Shown in pieces: positions 1 through 8,393 of a DNA stretch of 64,000 nucleotides; positions within the stretch are counted from its first letter, which is position 1, and each line of letters starts with the position of its first letter. The stretch spans positions 711,582 to 775,581 of the forward strand of contig NZ_CP043682.1 in the NCBI RefSeq assembly GCF_014084025.1, read 5' to 3'. The notes beneath the pieces were generated by a model. It saw only the letters and a list, made by a program, of their open reading frames with translations, did not search any database and was not told where the DNA came from. A program made the translations under genes and the position numbers. The stretch comes from Borrelia sp. A-FGy1. Lineage in GTDB: Bacteria; Spirochaetota; Spirochaetia; Borreliales; Borreliaceae.

Positions 1-73
1 AGATAGTTCTTTTCAAGATTTTTTAGAAAAAGATAAATATAAAAAAGTTGAGTCAAATACTCAGGTAAAATAA
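1..73 (+). CDS. flaA: Periplasmic flagellar sheath protein FlaA, C-terminal end only (partial)
   Basis: An open frame runs from the window edge to a TAA at 71-73 and encodes about 23 residues (DSSFQDFLEKDKYKKVESN, then TQVK). The piece is too short to identify alone. The call rests on position: in Borrelia, flaA directly precedes cheA2 in one operon. FlaA is the sheath protein of the periplasmic flagella. The flaA identity is therefore inference from synteny. Confidence 0.55.
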   Translation, partial: DSSFQDFLEKDKYKKVESNTQVK

Positions 74-98
74 ATTTGATTTATTATGAATTATTAGG

Positions 99-129
99 GG
101 GCTGGTCTTTTTTGAAGGTTAGTCCTTTT
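99..129 (+). terminator. Possible weak attenuator hairpin between flaA and cheA2
   Basis: Bases 99-107 (GGGCTGGTC) can pair with 117-125 (GGTTAGTCC) over nine positions around a nine-base loop, followed by TTTT at 126-129. Four of the nine pairs are G-U, so the hairpin is weak. It sits between a gene for an abundant structural protein and genes for scarce signalling proteins, where partial termination would make sense. That function is inference. Confidence 0.25.
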
Positions 130-160
130 GATCTTAAGATTAAAATAGGGAAATAGATTG

Positions 161-2788
161 ATGCTAGGTTCAGATAATGAGGAGCTTTTAGAAATTTTTT
201 TTGAAGAGGCTCAGAATCTTGTAGATACTCTTGAAGAAAATATTATGTCATTAGAAGACGACCCTAATAATGCAGAAACTATTGATGAAATATTTAGAGC
301 TGCACATACCCTTAAGGGTAGTTCAGCTTCTGTAGATATGATGGAACTTTCAGAATTTACTCATGTTGTTGAGGACGTATTTGATGCTATTAGAGACAAT
401 AAATTAAAAATATGTAATGCTCTTGTTGATTTGCTTTTAAATTCACTTGATGTGATAAAGGCAATGCTGAATTCTCGTCTTGATGGAAATGTTTATTTAG
501 AAGATGTAAGTGATCTTAAAAGTAAGTTAATAGGTTTTTTGGGAATTGGTAACCAGAAAACTGCCATGATGTCTTTGGATAGTGTTAATAGTGATGAATT
601 TTTGCTTTCATCTTCTGATCTTTATGATATGAAAGAAAGTTTAGGACTTGGACAAAAAGTTTTGAGGGTTAATATTAAATTTAATGAAAATAATCCCATG
701 GCAACTATTTCTGCTATACAGATGTTTCAAGCTTTAAAGGATTTAGCACCCATACTCCACACTGTGCCTAGTTATGAACAGATTGTTGCAGATGAGTTTT
801 TACCCAGAGTAGATTATTATTTGATATATTCAGATACTAATAATGTAGAGAGAAAAATAAATATATCAGATGTCGTCTTGAGTTATAAAGTTGAAGAACT
901 TGATATTGATAGTGAATTGGAAGAAGCAGAGATAAGAGAGAGAGGTAATTTTAATCAATCTAGTGTTTTATTTAAAAAAGATAAAGTTGAGCTTTCTAAT
1001 GAGGAGCTTGTAAGCTTAAAAAGTCAAATTGGAAATGCTAAATTATTTGAAGTGAAATTGAATTTTAATAGAGAAAATCCTATGGCAACAATTTCTGGTA
1101 TACAGATGATGCAGGCGCTAAAAGGTTTGGGAGAGATTTATAAGTCTATACCGGATAATGTTGATTTAATGTCAGATAAGTTTTTTGATGTAGTTAAGTA
1201 CTATTTGATAACAGATACTACATCAGATAACATTTCTAGGAAGGTAGATTTATCTGATGTTGTTATTAGTTTTGAGATTACAGAGGTTAATTTAGATAAT
1301 ATTAAGGATTTCAGTATTTTAAATACTGGAATTGATAATGATGCTTCTGTTAAACAACCTAAGAAGGGAGGAGCTCCTTTAAATGTTAATTTAATTAGAA
1401 TTGATAGTAAGAAAATAGATTCTATATTAAATCTTGTAAGTGAAGTTGTTATAAATAAGTCAGCTTATAATCAAATAAATTCTGATATGACATCTTTTCT
1501 TTATAATTTTAATTATTTTTATGATTATCAGGAAAGTTTTCTAAGAAATTTTTTAATAGATTTGAAAATAGTTTTTAAAGATGTGGGTTTGGAATTAGAA
1601 AATGCTGTTGAAGCTCAAATAAGAAATTTGATGAATCATAAAATTGAAAGAACTTTACATGATATGGGAGAATTAAGAGATTCTTTTTTAAAAATTCTTC
1701 AAGACTCAAAATTTGCTTCTAGTAGACTTTCAAGGATAATTACTGATTTACATGAGAGTGTTTTGAGAACGCGAATGTTGCCGGTTTCTGGTATTTTTTC
1801 TAGGTTTACAAGAGTTGTAAGGGATTTATCAAAGAAGTTAGGTAAGATTGTAGAGCTTGAGACTGAAGGAGGAGATACTGAGATTGATAAGTCTGTTATA
1901 GACGATCTTGTGGAGCCTTTGATGCATTGTGTTAGAAATTCTATGGATCATGGGCTTGAAACCTCTGAGGAGAGAATTAAAAAGGGTAAGGATAGAGTAG
2001 GTCATATAATTTTGCGAGCTAGAAATGAGGGTAATGTAATATCAATAGATATTGCGGACGATGGTAGGGGAATTGATCCTAATGTTATTAGACAGAAGTC
2101 AATAGAAAAAGGAATAATTAAAAAAAATGACTTGCTTTCTGAGAGTGAGGTTTTTAACTTGATTTTTTCTCCTGGATTTTCAACAGCTAGTAAGATTACA
2201 GATGTTTCTGGCAGGGGAGTGGGTCTTGATGTTGTGAAGAAGAGCATTGAAAAGTTAAATGGAACTATTTTAATAGATTCAAAGATTGATATTGGCACTA
2301 CTTTTAAGATTAAGCTTCCTTTAACATTAGTAATTGTTCAGGGTCTTCTTGTAAAATCAGGAAGTGAAACCTATGTTATTCCTTTAAATAGTGTTCTTGA
2401 GACACATAGAATTAGTGAAGAAAATATTAAATTGCTTGAAAATGAACATGAAGTTTATAATTTAAGAGAAGAAATTATATCTGTACTTAGGCTTGATGAT
2501 CTTTTTAATATAAAGAATCATGATAAAGAGTTGTCTGAGAAGTTTTTAATAGTTATTAATATTGACGATAAAAAAGCAGGAATAATCGTAGATTTTATTC
2601 TTGGAGAAGAAGATTTTGTTGTAAAGCCTATTAAGGATAAGTATGCTTCAAGTCCTGGTATAGTTGGAGCTACTACACTTGGAGACGGTAAAGTTGTTTT
2701 AATTATTGATGTGTTTAGGCTTTTTGAACTAAAGGATATGAAGGATAGATTTTATGATGGAAATAAAAGAGATTCATTTAGAAGATGA
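161..2788 (+). CDS. cheA2: Chemotaxis histidine kinase CheA2
   Basis: CheA autophosphorylates on a histidine using ATP and passes phosphate to CheY; it works in receptor-CheW arrays at the inner membrane. An Hpt domain carries the site in AAHTLKG (His about 49). Two related CheY-binding (P2-like) segments follow at about residues 166-249 and 294-379, each with NPMATIS-x-IQM. Then come an unusually long P3 dimerisation region, a P4 ATPase (N box around CVRNSMDHGLE, DDGRGID, GRGVGLDVV) and a P5 CheW-like end. ATG 161 is preferred to TTG 158 because TAGGGA at 146-151 is better spaced from it and the family begins MLG. The 3' end overlaps cheW3. In B. burgdorferi, CheA2 is the kinase needed for chemotaxis. 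Confidence 0.97.
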   Translation: MLGSDNEELLEIFFEEAQNLVDTLEENIMSLEDDPNNAETIDEIFRAAHTLKGSSASVDMMELSEFTHVVEDVFDAIRDNKLKICNALVDLLLNSLDVIKAMLNSRLDGNVYLEDVSDLKSKLIGFLGIGNQKTAMMSLDSVNSDEFLLSSSDLYDMKESLGLGQKVLRVNIKFNENNPMATISAIQMFQALKDLAPILHTVPSYEQIVADEFLPRVDYYLIYSDTNNVERKINISDVVLSYKVEELDIDSELEEAEIRERGNFNQSSVLFKKDKVELSNEELVSLKSQIGNAKLFEVKLNFNRENPMATISGIQMMQALKGLGEIYKSIPDNVDLMSDKFFDVVKYYLITDTTSDNISRKVDLSDVVISFEITEVNLDNIKDFSILNTGIDNDASVKQPKKGGAPLNVNLIRIDSKKIDSILNLVSEVVINKSAYNQINSDMTSFLYNFNYFYDYQESFLRNFLIDLKIVFKDVGLELENAVEAQIRNLMNHKIERTLHDMGELRDSFLKILQDSKFASSRLSRIITDLHESVLRTRMLPVSGIFSRFTRVVRDLSKKLGKIVELETEGGDTEIDKSVIDDLVEPLMHCVRNSMDHGLETSEERIKKGKDRVGHIILRARNEGNVISIDIADDGRGIDPNVIRQKSIEKGIIKKNDLLSESEVFNLIFSPGFSTASKITDVSGRGVGLDVVKKSIEKLNGTILIDSKIDIGTTFKIKLPLTLVIVQGLLVKSGSETYVIPLNSVLETHRISEENIKLLENEHEVYNLREEIISVLRLDDLFNIKNHDKELSEKFLIVINIDDKKAGIIVDFILGEEDFVVKPIKDKYASSPGIVGATTLGDGKVVLIIDVFRLFELKDMKDRFYDGNKRDSFRR

Positions 2789-4088
2789 TGAGTTAAATAG
2801 ACATGAAGCTAGAGAGTCTAATTTTGTTAACTTGGATTTTAAGGTAGTATCTTTTAATATTGGTGATGACAATTATTTAATAGATATAATGAAAGTTAAA
2901 GAAATTAGGAAGTCTAACAATTTTACATATGTTCCCAATGCTAAGAGATATGTAGTTGGACTTGATAATTTGAGAGGGGAGATAATATCTATTATTGATT
3001 TAAGAATAATGTTTAATTTAAAGACTAGTGAAAAGGATCTAGAAGATATTATGGTTCTTAGAAATGGAGATTTGTTAATTGGTATTATTGTTGACAAGGT
3101 AAACAATGTTTTTTCAATTGATTCTTCTCTAATACAAGATCCTCATCCTGTTTTATCTCAAGATACACTTATAAAGTACATAAAGGGAGTAATTGAGCAT
3201 GACAATAAATTATATGTACTTCTTGATATAGATAGAGTTTTTAATTATGACGAAGAAGAAAATCTTTTTTTAGAAACAGAAACAAAAGTTGATCTGTCAT
3301 ATTTAGAAGAAGATTGTAATAAAATTAATATAGAATCTAATGATATTTTAGTTGATTTGAAAATAATTAGAGATAATCTTTTTCAATATTCTTTTAATGC
3401 ATCTTTAGTGAATGATGAGTTTTTAAGAGAAGTTGATATAAAATTAAATATAGCTAATATTAATGATGAGTCCTATAGTAACTTTTTAGGTGAATTTTAT
3501 TCAAAATATTCAGGATGTTTATGGGATGATGGATATTTAAAAGGATTTAAGGATGAGGTTATAGAAAAGCATTTGAATAACATTACTGGTGTTGGATCTA
3601 TTTTAAATGTTTTTGAAGTTGGATGTGCAAGTGGAAAGGAAACTATATCTTTTGTGAATGCTTTATGTGAATCTTATAAAAAGAAGTTTAAAGTAACAGC
3701 TATTGATAATAATTTAACTAGGGTAATTGAGACTTCTAGTTTATTTTTCTCAGAAGCTGAAATTAATTTGAGCGAGATTTATAGAAAGAATTCCTTTGAG
3801 AAGAGCCCAGGAATTTATAAATTTAAGTCGGATATTATGAATAATATTTTGTTTGAGTATTCAGATGCTATTTTGTCAGAGTTCCCTGATAATTTGGGAA
3901 TTGTTTTCTTAAGAGATGTTTTATGTTTTCTTAAGAATGAAGATCAAGTTCTAATTTTAGATACAATTGCAAAAAAGACTGTTAGTGGTGCTCTTTTGAT
4001 TTTGGGAGATAATGAGTATCTTAAAGATAATTATATCTTTAAGAAAGATAAATCTGTAGAGCATTTTAACTTGTATAAAAAGATTTAA
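2754..4088 (+). CDS. cheW3: CheW3: coupling protein fused to a CheR-like methyltransferase domain
   Basis: The first ~180 residues are a CheW domain (VVSFNIGDDNYLIDIMKVKEI, GLDNLRGEIISIIDLR) that couples receptors to CheA. The C-terminal half resembles the CheR methyltransferase core, with an S-adenosylmethionine-type loop FEVGCASGKETISF near residue 290 followed by VTAIDNN. The fusion is known from spirochaetes. Catalytic competence cannot be judged, because the CheR receptor-binding N-domain is not obvious. The start overlaps the cheA2 end by 35 bases; ATG 2754 and ATG 2757 are both possible. Confidence 0.93.
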   Translation: MMEIKEIHLEDDELNRHEARESNFVNLDFKVVSFNIGDDNYLIDIMKVKEIRKSNNFTYVPNAKRYVVGLDNLRGEIISIIDLRIMFNLKTSEKDLEDIMVLRNGDLLIGIIVDKVNNVFSIDSSLIQDPHPVLSQDTLIKYIKGVIEHDNKLYVLLDIDRVFNYDEEENLFLETETKVDLSYLEEDCNKINIESNDILVDLKIIRDNLFQYSFNASLVNDEFLREVDIKLNIANINDESYSNFLGEFYSKYSGCLWDDGYLKGFKDEVIEKHLNNITGVGSILNVFEVGCASGKETISFVNALCESYKKKFKVTAIDNNLTRVIETSSLFFSEAEINLSEIYRKNSFEKSPGIYKFKSDIMNNILFEYSDAILSEFPDNLGIVFLRDVLCFLKNEDQVLILDTIAKKTVSGALLILGDNEYLKDNYIFKKDKSVEHFNLYKKI

Positions 4089-4099
4089 AGGAGAAAAGA

Positions 4100-4585
4100 A
4101 TGAGAATAGATTACATAGAGCCATTTTTAGATGCTGCTTCTTCAGTTTTAAGAGATATGTTGCTTGTTGAAGATATTAAGATGGGAAATCCAGGGCTTAA
4201 GTCAATCAATCAAAAAATAAAGGGAGTTTCTGTAATAGTAGGACTTGCAGGTTCTGTGGAAGGTAGTATTGTTATTGATATGGATATTGATACTGCTCTT
4301 TTTATTGCTTCTAAGCTGAACTTTGAGGAGTATATTGATTTTGAAGACGAAGAGACTAAAGAAATGGTTGCTGCTACTCTTACTGAGGTTGGCAATATTA
4401 TTGCAGGTAATTTTGTTACTACTTTGCATGCTAAGGGATTTATATTTGATATAACTCCACCAGCTTTTATTTATGGAGAAAATATGAAGATAAGTAATAA
4501 AGGTTCTGAGGCTTTAATTGTACCCTTTACTTTGCCAGATGGCAAAATTATAGAAGTTAATATTGCAATAAGAGAGAGGGTTTGA
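4100..4585 (+). CDS. cheX: CheY-P phosphatase CheX
   Basis: This 161-residue protein belongs to the CheX/CheC family, which removes phosphate from CheY-P and ends the motor signal. The catalytic E-x-x-N motif is present as E96-V-G-N99 in TEVGNIIAGN. Family members usually have about 150-165 residues. GGAG lies just upstream of ATG 4100. The gene sits between cheW3 and cheY3, whose product is its substrate in B. burgdorferi. It is cytoplasmic, with no membrane segment. Confidence 0.95.
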   Translation: MRIDYIEPFLDAASSVLRDMLLVEDIKMGNPGLKSINQKIKGVSVIVGLAGSVEGSIVIDMDIDTALFIASKLNFEEYIDFEDEETKEMVAATLTEVGNIIAGNFVTTLHAKGFIFDITPPAFIYGENMKISNKGSEALIVPFTLPDGKIIEVNIAIRERV

Positions 4586-4637
4586 TATGATTATTGAGTT
4601 AAGTTTACTAATTATAGAAGAGAGGGTTTGATATGAT
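4573..4637 (+). repeat. 46-bp tandem duplication remnant spanning the cheX stop and cheY3 start
   Basis: A 19-base word, AGAGAGGGTTTGATATGAT, occurs at 4573-4591 (cheX end) and exactly again at 4619-4637 (cheY3 start). Each copy carries a Shine-Dalgarno-like AGAGGG, a TGA stop and an ATG. The first ATG (4587) opens a 14-codon frame that ends in the second copy's TGA. The geometry suggests a 46-bp tandem duplication that split a formerly tight cheX-cheY3 junction. Confidence 0.8.
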
Positions 4638-5073
4638 CCAAAAAACTACTATTGCTGTGGATTCTTCAGTTAAGCCTAAGGGCATTAACTATGAAACTGG
4701 AATTCCTTTTAATGTTCTGATTGTTGATGATTCTGTATTTACTGTGAAGCAACTTACACAAATTTTTACTTCTGAAGGATTTAATATTATCGATACTGCT
4801 GCTGATGGAGAGGAAGCTATTGTTAAATATAAAAACCATTATCCTAATATTGATATTGTTACTCTTGATATTACTATGCCTAAGATGGATGGAATAACCT
4901 GTCTTTCTAATATTATGGAATTTGATAAAAATGCTAGAGTGATAATGATCTCTGCTTTGGGAAAAGAGCAGTTGGTTAAGGATTGTTTGATTAAGGGCGC
5001 AAAAACATTTATTGTGAAGCCTCTTGATAGAACTAAAGTTCTTCAAAGAGTTATGTCTGTGTTTGTTAAATGA
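4633..5073 (+). CDS. cheY3: Chemotaxis response regulator CheY3
   Basis: A single receiver domain that accepts phosphate from CheA and binds the flagellar motor switch. The acidic pocket is VDDS (D32, D33), the phospho-acceptor is D79 in TLDITMPKMDG, the conserved serine is S107 in ISALG, and lysine K129 is in FIVKPLD. An N-terminal extension of about 25 residues precedes the receiver; it is longer than in typical stand-alone CheY. The gene ends the chemotaxis operon, and a minus-strand operon converges 30 bases downstream. CheY3 is the CheY required for chemotaxis in B. burgdorferi. Confidence 0.96.
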   Translation: MIQKTTIAVDSSVKPKGINYETGIPFNVLIVDDSVFTVKQLTQIFTSEGFNIIDTAADGEEAIVKYKNHYPNIDIVTLDITMPKMDGITCLSNIMEFDKNARVIMISALGKEQLVKDCLIKGAKTFIVKPLDRTKVLQRVMSVFVK

Positions 5074-5102
5074 GCTTGTTTGATTTGGTGGAATTAGAAA
5101 TC

Positions 5103-5615
5103 TTAATTTGTTCTATAAAAAACCATTCTGTTTTTTATTTCTTTTATGTTTTTTATGAAGTATGTCATGTTTGAGTTAAAAATTTCTAATTTTTTTTCTT
5201 TATTATTGCCTATGTATAGTTCTAGTTTATAAAATCCTTTTTTTGTATAAAGTAATGCTATACTTCTAAAAACTGTGTCCATGGGTTTGATTTTGAATAT
5301 TTTATATTTTAAAAATGTCTTATCAATAATTTCGCTTCTAAGTAAATATTTATTGATTTCTCTATATGATGGATTTATTTTAGTATAATTAACTTTATTT
5401 TTTATAATGCTTTTAATAAAATTTTCTGTTAATTCATATATCTGTATTTCAATTTGACTTTTAGGTTGCTTAGTATAATACTCTTCTTCTAAGATTAGAT
5501 TAAAAGCAGAATATTCTTTCGTTTCTTCAGATACTCTTTTTTCAATTGAAGTTGTTATTAATCGTGAGTTAAGTGTCGTATTAATAATAAAAAGTAAAAA
5601 TATTTTTTTTATCAT
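5103..5615 (-). CDS. Hypothetical secreted or membrane-anchored protein (BB0673-like)
   Basis: I do not recognise a family. The 170-residue product begins MIKKIFLLFIINTTL, a short basic-hydrophobic stretch that could be a signal peptide or anchor; no lipobox cysteine is visible. The rest is rich in Lys, Glu and Ile with no obvious motif. Its ATG overlaps the stop of the upstream membrane-protein gene by four bases (ATGA), so the two are translationally coupled and probably act together. It is the last gene of the minus-strand operon that starts at gph. Confidence 0.7.
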   Translation of the reverse strand: MIKKIFLLFIINTTLNSRLITTSIEKRVSEETKEYSAFNLILEEEYYTKQPKSQIEIQIYELTENFIKSIIKNKVNYTKINPSYREINKYLLRSEIIDKTFLKYKIFKIKPMDTVFRSIALLYTKKGFYKLELYIGNNKEKKLEIFNSNMTYFIKNIKEIKNRMVFYRTN

Positions 5616-6658
5616 ATTTGTTCCTTATTAGTTTTTATTATTTTTTTAACTTTTTCTATTTCTAGCGGAATTTTGCTTCTTCTTTTTGTATTTAATTTTT
5701 CTTTTAATAAAATGTTATTAAATTTTTTTGCCATTTCATATATTTTTTCTTCACTGAAAAGGAAAGGTATTTGTATTTTTCTATATTCAAATGGATCTTG
5801 TAGCACTTTTTGCATTAGTGTTATTGGACTTAAGAAACTTGCTTTGAAAAATTTGTAAAAATTCATTAAGAAAATGGCAAATGAGATAAAAAGTGAAAAT
5901 AAAAATATTCCAAGAATGGAATCATTTTTTCTTTGCAAATATTTATCTATATAAAATTTTGTTTGATCTATTTCAATAATTTTATATTCGCTAGGACTAT
6001 AGTAAAGAAATATATCATTAGATTTAGAATATATTGTATTCTCCGTATCTTTAATTATTAGGATAAAAGGATATTTTTCTTTAATGTAATTTTTTTCAGT
6101 TATTACTGAAATGTTTTTTATGATATTAAACTCTTGTTTTTCTGGAATTGTATTTGCAAAGCTTAAACTTGAAAATATTATAAAAAATACGAATGGAATT
6201 AGAAGGCTTATTGAAAATGTTCTAGCGAATGCAATGAGTATTAAGTTTTTCTCTTGCTTATTATAATAAATTTCAATCATTAAATCATTAAATCTAAGAA
6301 GTCTTAAAAATCTTAATTTAAAGAGGGAAAGTATAATTGGATTTAAGGTAGTTTCATGAGTATTAATTATATTTTTAATTTGATAAGAGCTATAAAATGC
6401 AATAGGGATTAGACAATGTAGTATGTCAAAGAATAGGTTATTCCTTATATATATTTGCAATTTTTTTGAAAAATAAGCTTTTAAAATTTTAAATAAAAAA
6501 ATTAAGATAAAAATTAAATCAAATAAAAATCCGATAGATATAAGACCAAATCTGATTTTATATGTTAAAAAAAATATTATTGACAACTCTTCTATTAAGA
6601 ATGCAATTAATGAAGAAATTAAAGTAGCTTTTAAAATATTTGAGAGTACCTTTACCAT
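5612..6658 (-). CDS. Membrane protein with voltage-sensor-like domain and HAMP-like tail (BB0674-like)
   Basis: This is a 348-residue protein with about six membrane segments. Four lie at residues 10-32, 38-60, 74-91 and 107-124. The third carries Asp in NNLFFDIL, and the fourth has positive charges every third residue (FKLRFLRLLRF: K114, R116, R119, R122), the pattern of voltage-sensor S3-S4. A fifth segment (about 139-165), an external region of about 80 residues and a sixth segment (247-270) follow. The tail from about 271 (LSPITLMQKVL, then KKFNNILL) resembles HAMP linkers. No pore selectivity filter or enzymatic output domain is visible. The voltage-sensing role is inference. It overlaps both neighbouring genes. 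Confidence 0.75.
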   Translation of the reverse strand: MVKVLSNILKATLISSLIAFLIEELSIIFFLTYKIRFGLISIGFLFDLIFILIFLFKILKAYFSKKLQIYIRNNLFFDILHCLIPIAFYSSYQIKNIINTHETTLNPIILSLFKLRFLRLLRFNDLMIEIYYNKQEKNLILIAFARTFSISLLIPFVFFIIFSSLSFANTIPEKQEFNIIKNISVITEKNYIKEKYPFILIIKDTENTIYSKSNDIFLYYSPSEYKIIEIDQTKFYIDKYLQRKNDSILGIFLFSLFISFAIFLMNFYKFFKASFLSPITLMQKVLQDPFEYRKIQIPFLFSEEKIYEMAKKFNNILLKEKLNTKRRSKIPLEIEKVKKIIKTNKEQI

Positions 6659-7515
6659 TTATTTTTCCTGGCTATTTCTAGAAGTTCTTTAATAATTCTT
6701 GGATCGTAATCTTTTGAACTTGATTGTTTTATTGAAAACCAGCTTTCATCATATCCTAGAAAACCTTTTGTTTTATTATTTTTAATATTTGGAATTCTTG
6801 CTCTATTTGAGAAAATAGATATTAATGTAGCAATTGGCGACATATTGTTTAAGTTTTCGTATTTGAATAAACTTTGTGTTACTAATTGAGCCGTTTTTTC
6901 GTCTAAAAAATCAATTTCTGTAATGATTAATTTTACTGTGTTTTTGATATTTTGTGAACTTAATTCTATCTCTTTTTCAAAGCAAATTTTAATTATCAAA
7001 ACCCTTAATAAAAGTAAAATTTTTATGTAGTTTTTTATAATTTTTGAAGAATCAAGAATATCGTTTTCTTTTTTAATTAGATATACTGTATAAGAATCTT
7101 TATCTTCAAAGAGTTTATTTATGTAGAATGTAATAAGACCGCTACTTATTGCATTAAAGTTGTATAAAAATTCTTTTCTTAGATAAGAACTGTCTTTGAT
7201 GCAATTAAATGTTGATTCTAAATTATTTTTATTAAATTCTTTTCTAAAGAGTTCCCTTACAATATTGAAATCAATAGATTCAATGCTTGATAAAACTAAG
7301 GGAGTAATTATTATATCTGTTTTGCCTTTGACATATTGTATTAGTGAATTAAGATCAGATTTAAAATCTTCATCTATAAATGTTGAAATAGTTTTGTTAT
7401 TTTCTTTAAAATATTTAATTATCTCAATTTCTTTTTCAAATACAGACAAGTTTTTTATGCTTTCATGATTAAATAAATAATGATATAAATGAGGGAAATA
7501 TGCCTTTATGTTCAT
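6652..7515 (-). CDS. Hypothetical protein (BB0675-like)
   Basis: A 287-residue, predominantly helical, Lys/Asn/Ile-rich protein with no motif I recognise. A hydrophobic stretch around residues 164-178 (ILLLLRVLIIKICF) could be a buried helix; there is no signal peptide. Its start overlaps the gph stop by four bases and its stop overlaps the start of the next membrane-protein gene by seven, so it is the second gene of a coupled four-gene unit. It is conserved in position in Borrelia but I cannot assign a function. Confidence 0.75.
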   Translation of the reverse strand: MNIKAYFPHLYHYLFNHESIKNLSVFEKEIEIIKYFKENNKTISTFIDEDFKSDLNSLIQYVKGKTDIIITPLVLSSIESIDFNIVRELFRKEFNKNNLESTFNCIKDSSYLRKEFLYNFNAISSGLITFYINKLFEDKDSYTVYLIKKENDILDSSKIIKNYIKILLLLRVLIIKICFEKEIELSSQNIKNTVKLIITEIDFLDEKTAQLVTQSLFKYENLNNMSPIATLISIFSNRARIPNIKNNKTKGFLGYDESWFSIKQSSSKDYDPRIIKELLEIARKNKW

Positions 7516-8174
7516 TTTATTATGTCCAAGAGCTCAGAAGGACTATTGATGATATATACTGCTCCATTTTCTTTCAGTTCTTTTACTGTTCTAAATCCCC
7601 ATGAAACTCCTATAGGTAGAAATCCAGCATTCTTGGCAGTTATCATATCAATATCACTGTCTCCTATGTATGTAACTTCATAAGGATTAATATCGAGCTT
7701 TATTATCATATCAAGTGCGTTTGCAGGGTCTGGTTTTGCCTCAAATTTTGAAGAATAGCCTCTAACTTCAAAGAAGTTTATGTCTTTAAAGATATCTTTT
7801 GTTATTATTAAGAGTTCTTTATGATTTTTATTGCTTAAGATTCCAATAGGAATATCTAGCTTGTTAAGTTTGATTAGGAGTTCGGGTATTCCATCATATG
7901 CTCTTGTTTGAGAAGAAAGGTTTTTATTATATTCTTTTAAAAATTCTTTATAAAGATTGTATTTAAGATTTTTATCATTAAAATTTATACTAAGATATTC
8001 TAAGGTTTTTTCTACAAATTTATCTAGTCCTCTTCCAACAAGGTTATTAAATTCATCTATTTTTATTTCTTTGTATCCTAAGTTTTTTAATGCAGAATTC
8101 ATTGAAAATGCAATATCTGTAATGCTATTTATTAAAGTTCCATCCATGTCAAAAATGCAAGCTTTTATTTTCAT
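7512..8174 (-). CDS. gph: HAD-family phosphatase, phosphoglycolate phosphatase-like
   Basis: This is a haloacid-dehalogenase-type phosphatase. Motif I is FDMDGTLINS with the nucleophile Asp, motif II is LSNKNH, the lysine region is KPDP, and motif IV is GDSDIDMITAKNAG. Length (220 residues) and the helical cap fit Gph, which hydrolyses 2-phosphoglycolate, but HAD substrates are hard to predict. It leads the minus-strand operon. AAAGGA lies about eight bases before the ATG (TCCTTT on the plus strand, 8182-8187) and a TATAAT (plus strand 8199-8204) lies just upstream. Confidence 0.88.
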   Translation of the reverse strand: MKIKACIFDMDGTLINSITDIAFSMNSALKNLGYKEIKIDEFNNLVGRGLDKFVEKTLEYLSINFNDKNLKYNLYKEFLKEYNKNLSSQTRAYDGIPELLIKLNKLDIPIGILSNKNHKELLIITKDIFKDINFFEVRGYSSKFEAKPDPANALDMIIKLDINPYEVTYIGDSDIDMITAKNAGFLPIGVSWGFRTVKELKENGAVYIINSPSELLDIIK

Positions 8175-8198
8175 GATTTAATCCTTTCGAAAGTGATT

Positions 8199-8204
8199 AT
8201 TATA
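8199..8204 (-). promoter_or_regulatory. Predicted -10 element for the gph operon
   Basis: TATAAT on the minus strand, about 25 bases before the gph ATG. I saw no convincing -35 box. The palindrome CTTTCGAAAG at 8185-8194 overlaps the ribosome-binding site. Read by eye only. Confidence 0.4.
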
Positions 8205-8299
8205 TTGTGCATTCATTTTATCATTATTTTTTTCTTTTATTAAATTTATTTCATGATTTAGGATATTTTAAGTTGTCTTTAATTTTTTTCTCAAGGTTA

Positions 8300-8329
8300 T
8301 TGCCAATTTTCCTATTTAAGTTTTATTAT
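8300..8329 (+). promoter_or_regulatory. Predicted sigma-70 promoter of the nucleoside ABC transporter operon
   Basis: TTGCCA (8300-8305) and TATTAT (8324-8329) are separated by 18 bases, about 65 bases before the ATP-binding gene. Prediction from consensus match only. Confidence 0.4.
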
Positions 8330-8393
8330 ATTTTATAAGAATGATAAACAAATATTGTTTAATTTTTATGTATTTCAGGTTAGGTCTTAATCA

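Noticed and set aside
2002..2298. 98-codon minus-strand frame inside cheA2
   Set aside because: Mirror of the kinase ATPase-domain coding sequence; no independent support.
4666..5046. 126-codon minus-strand frame inside cheY3
   Set aside because: Antisense shadow of a well-conserved receiver domain.
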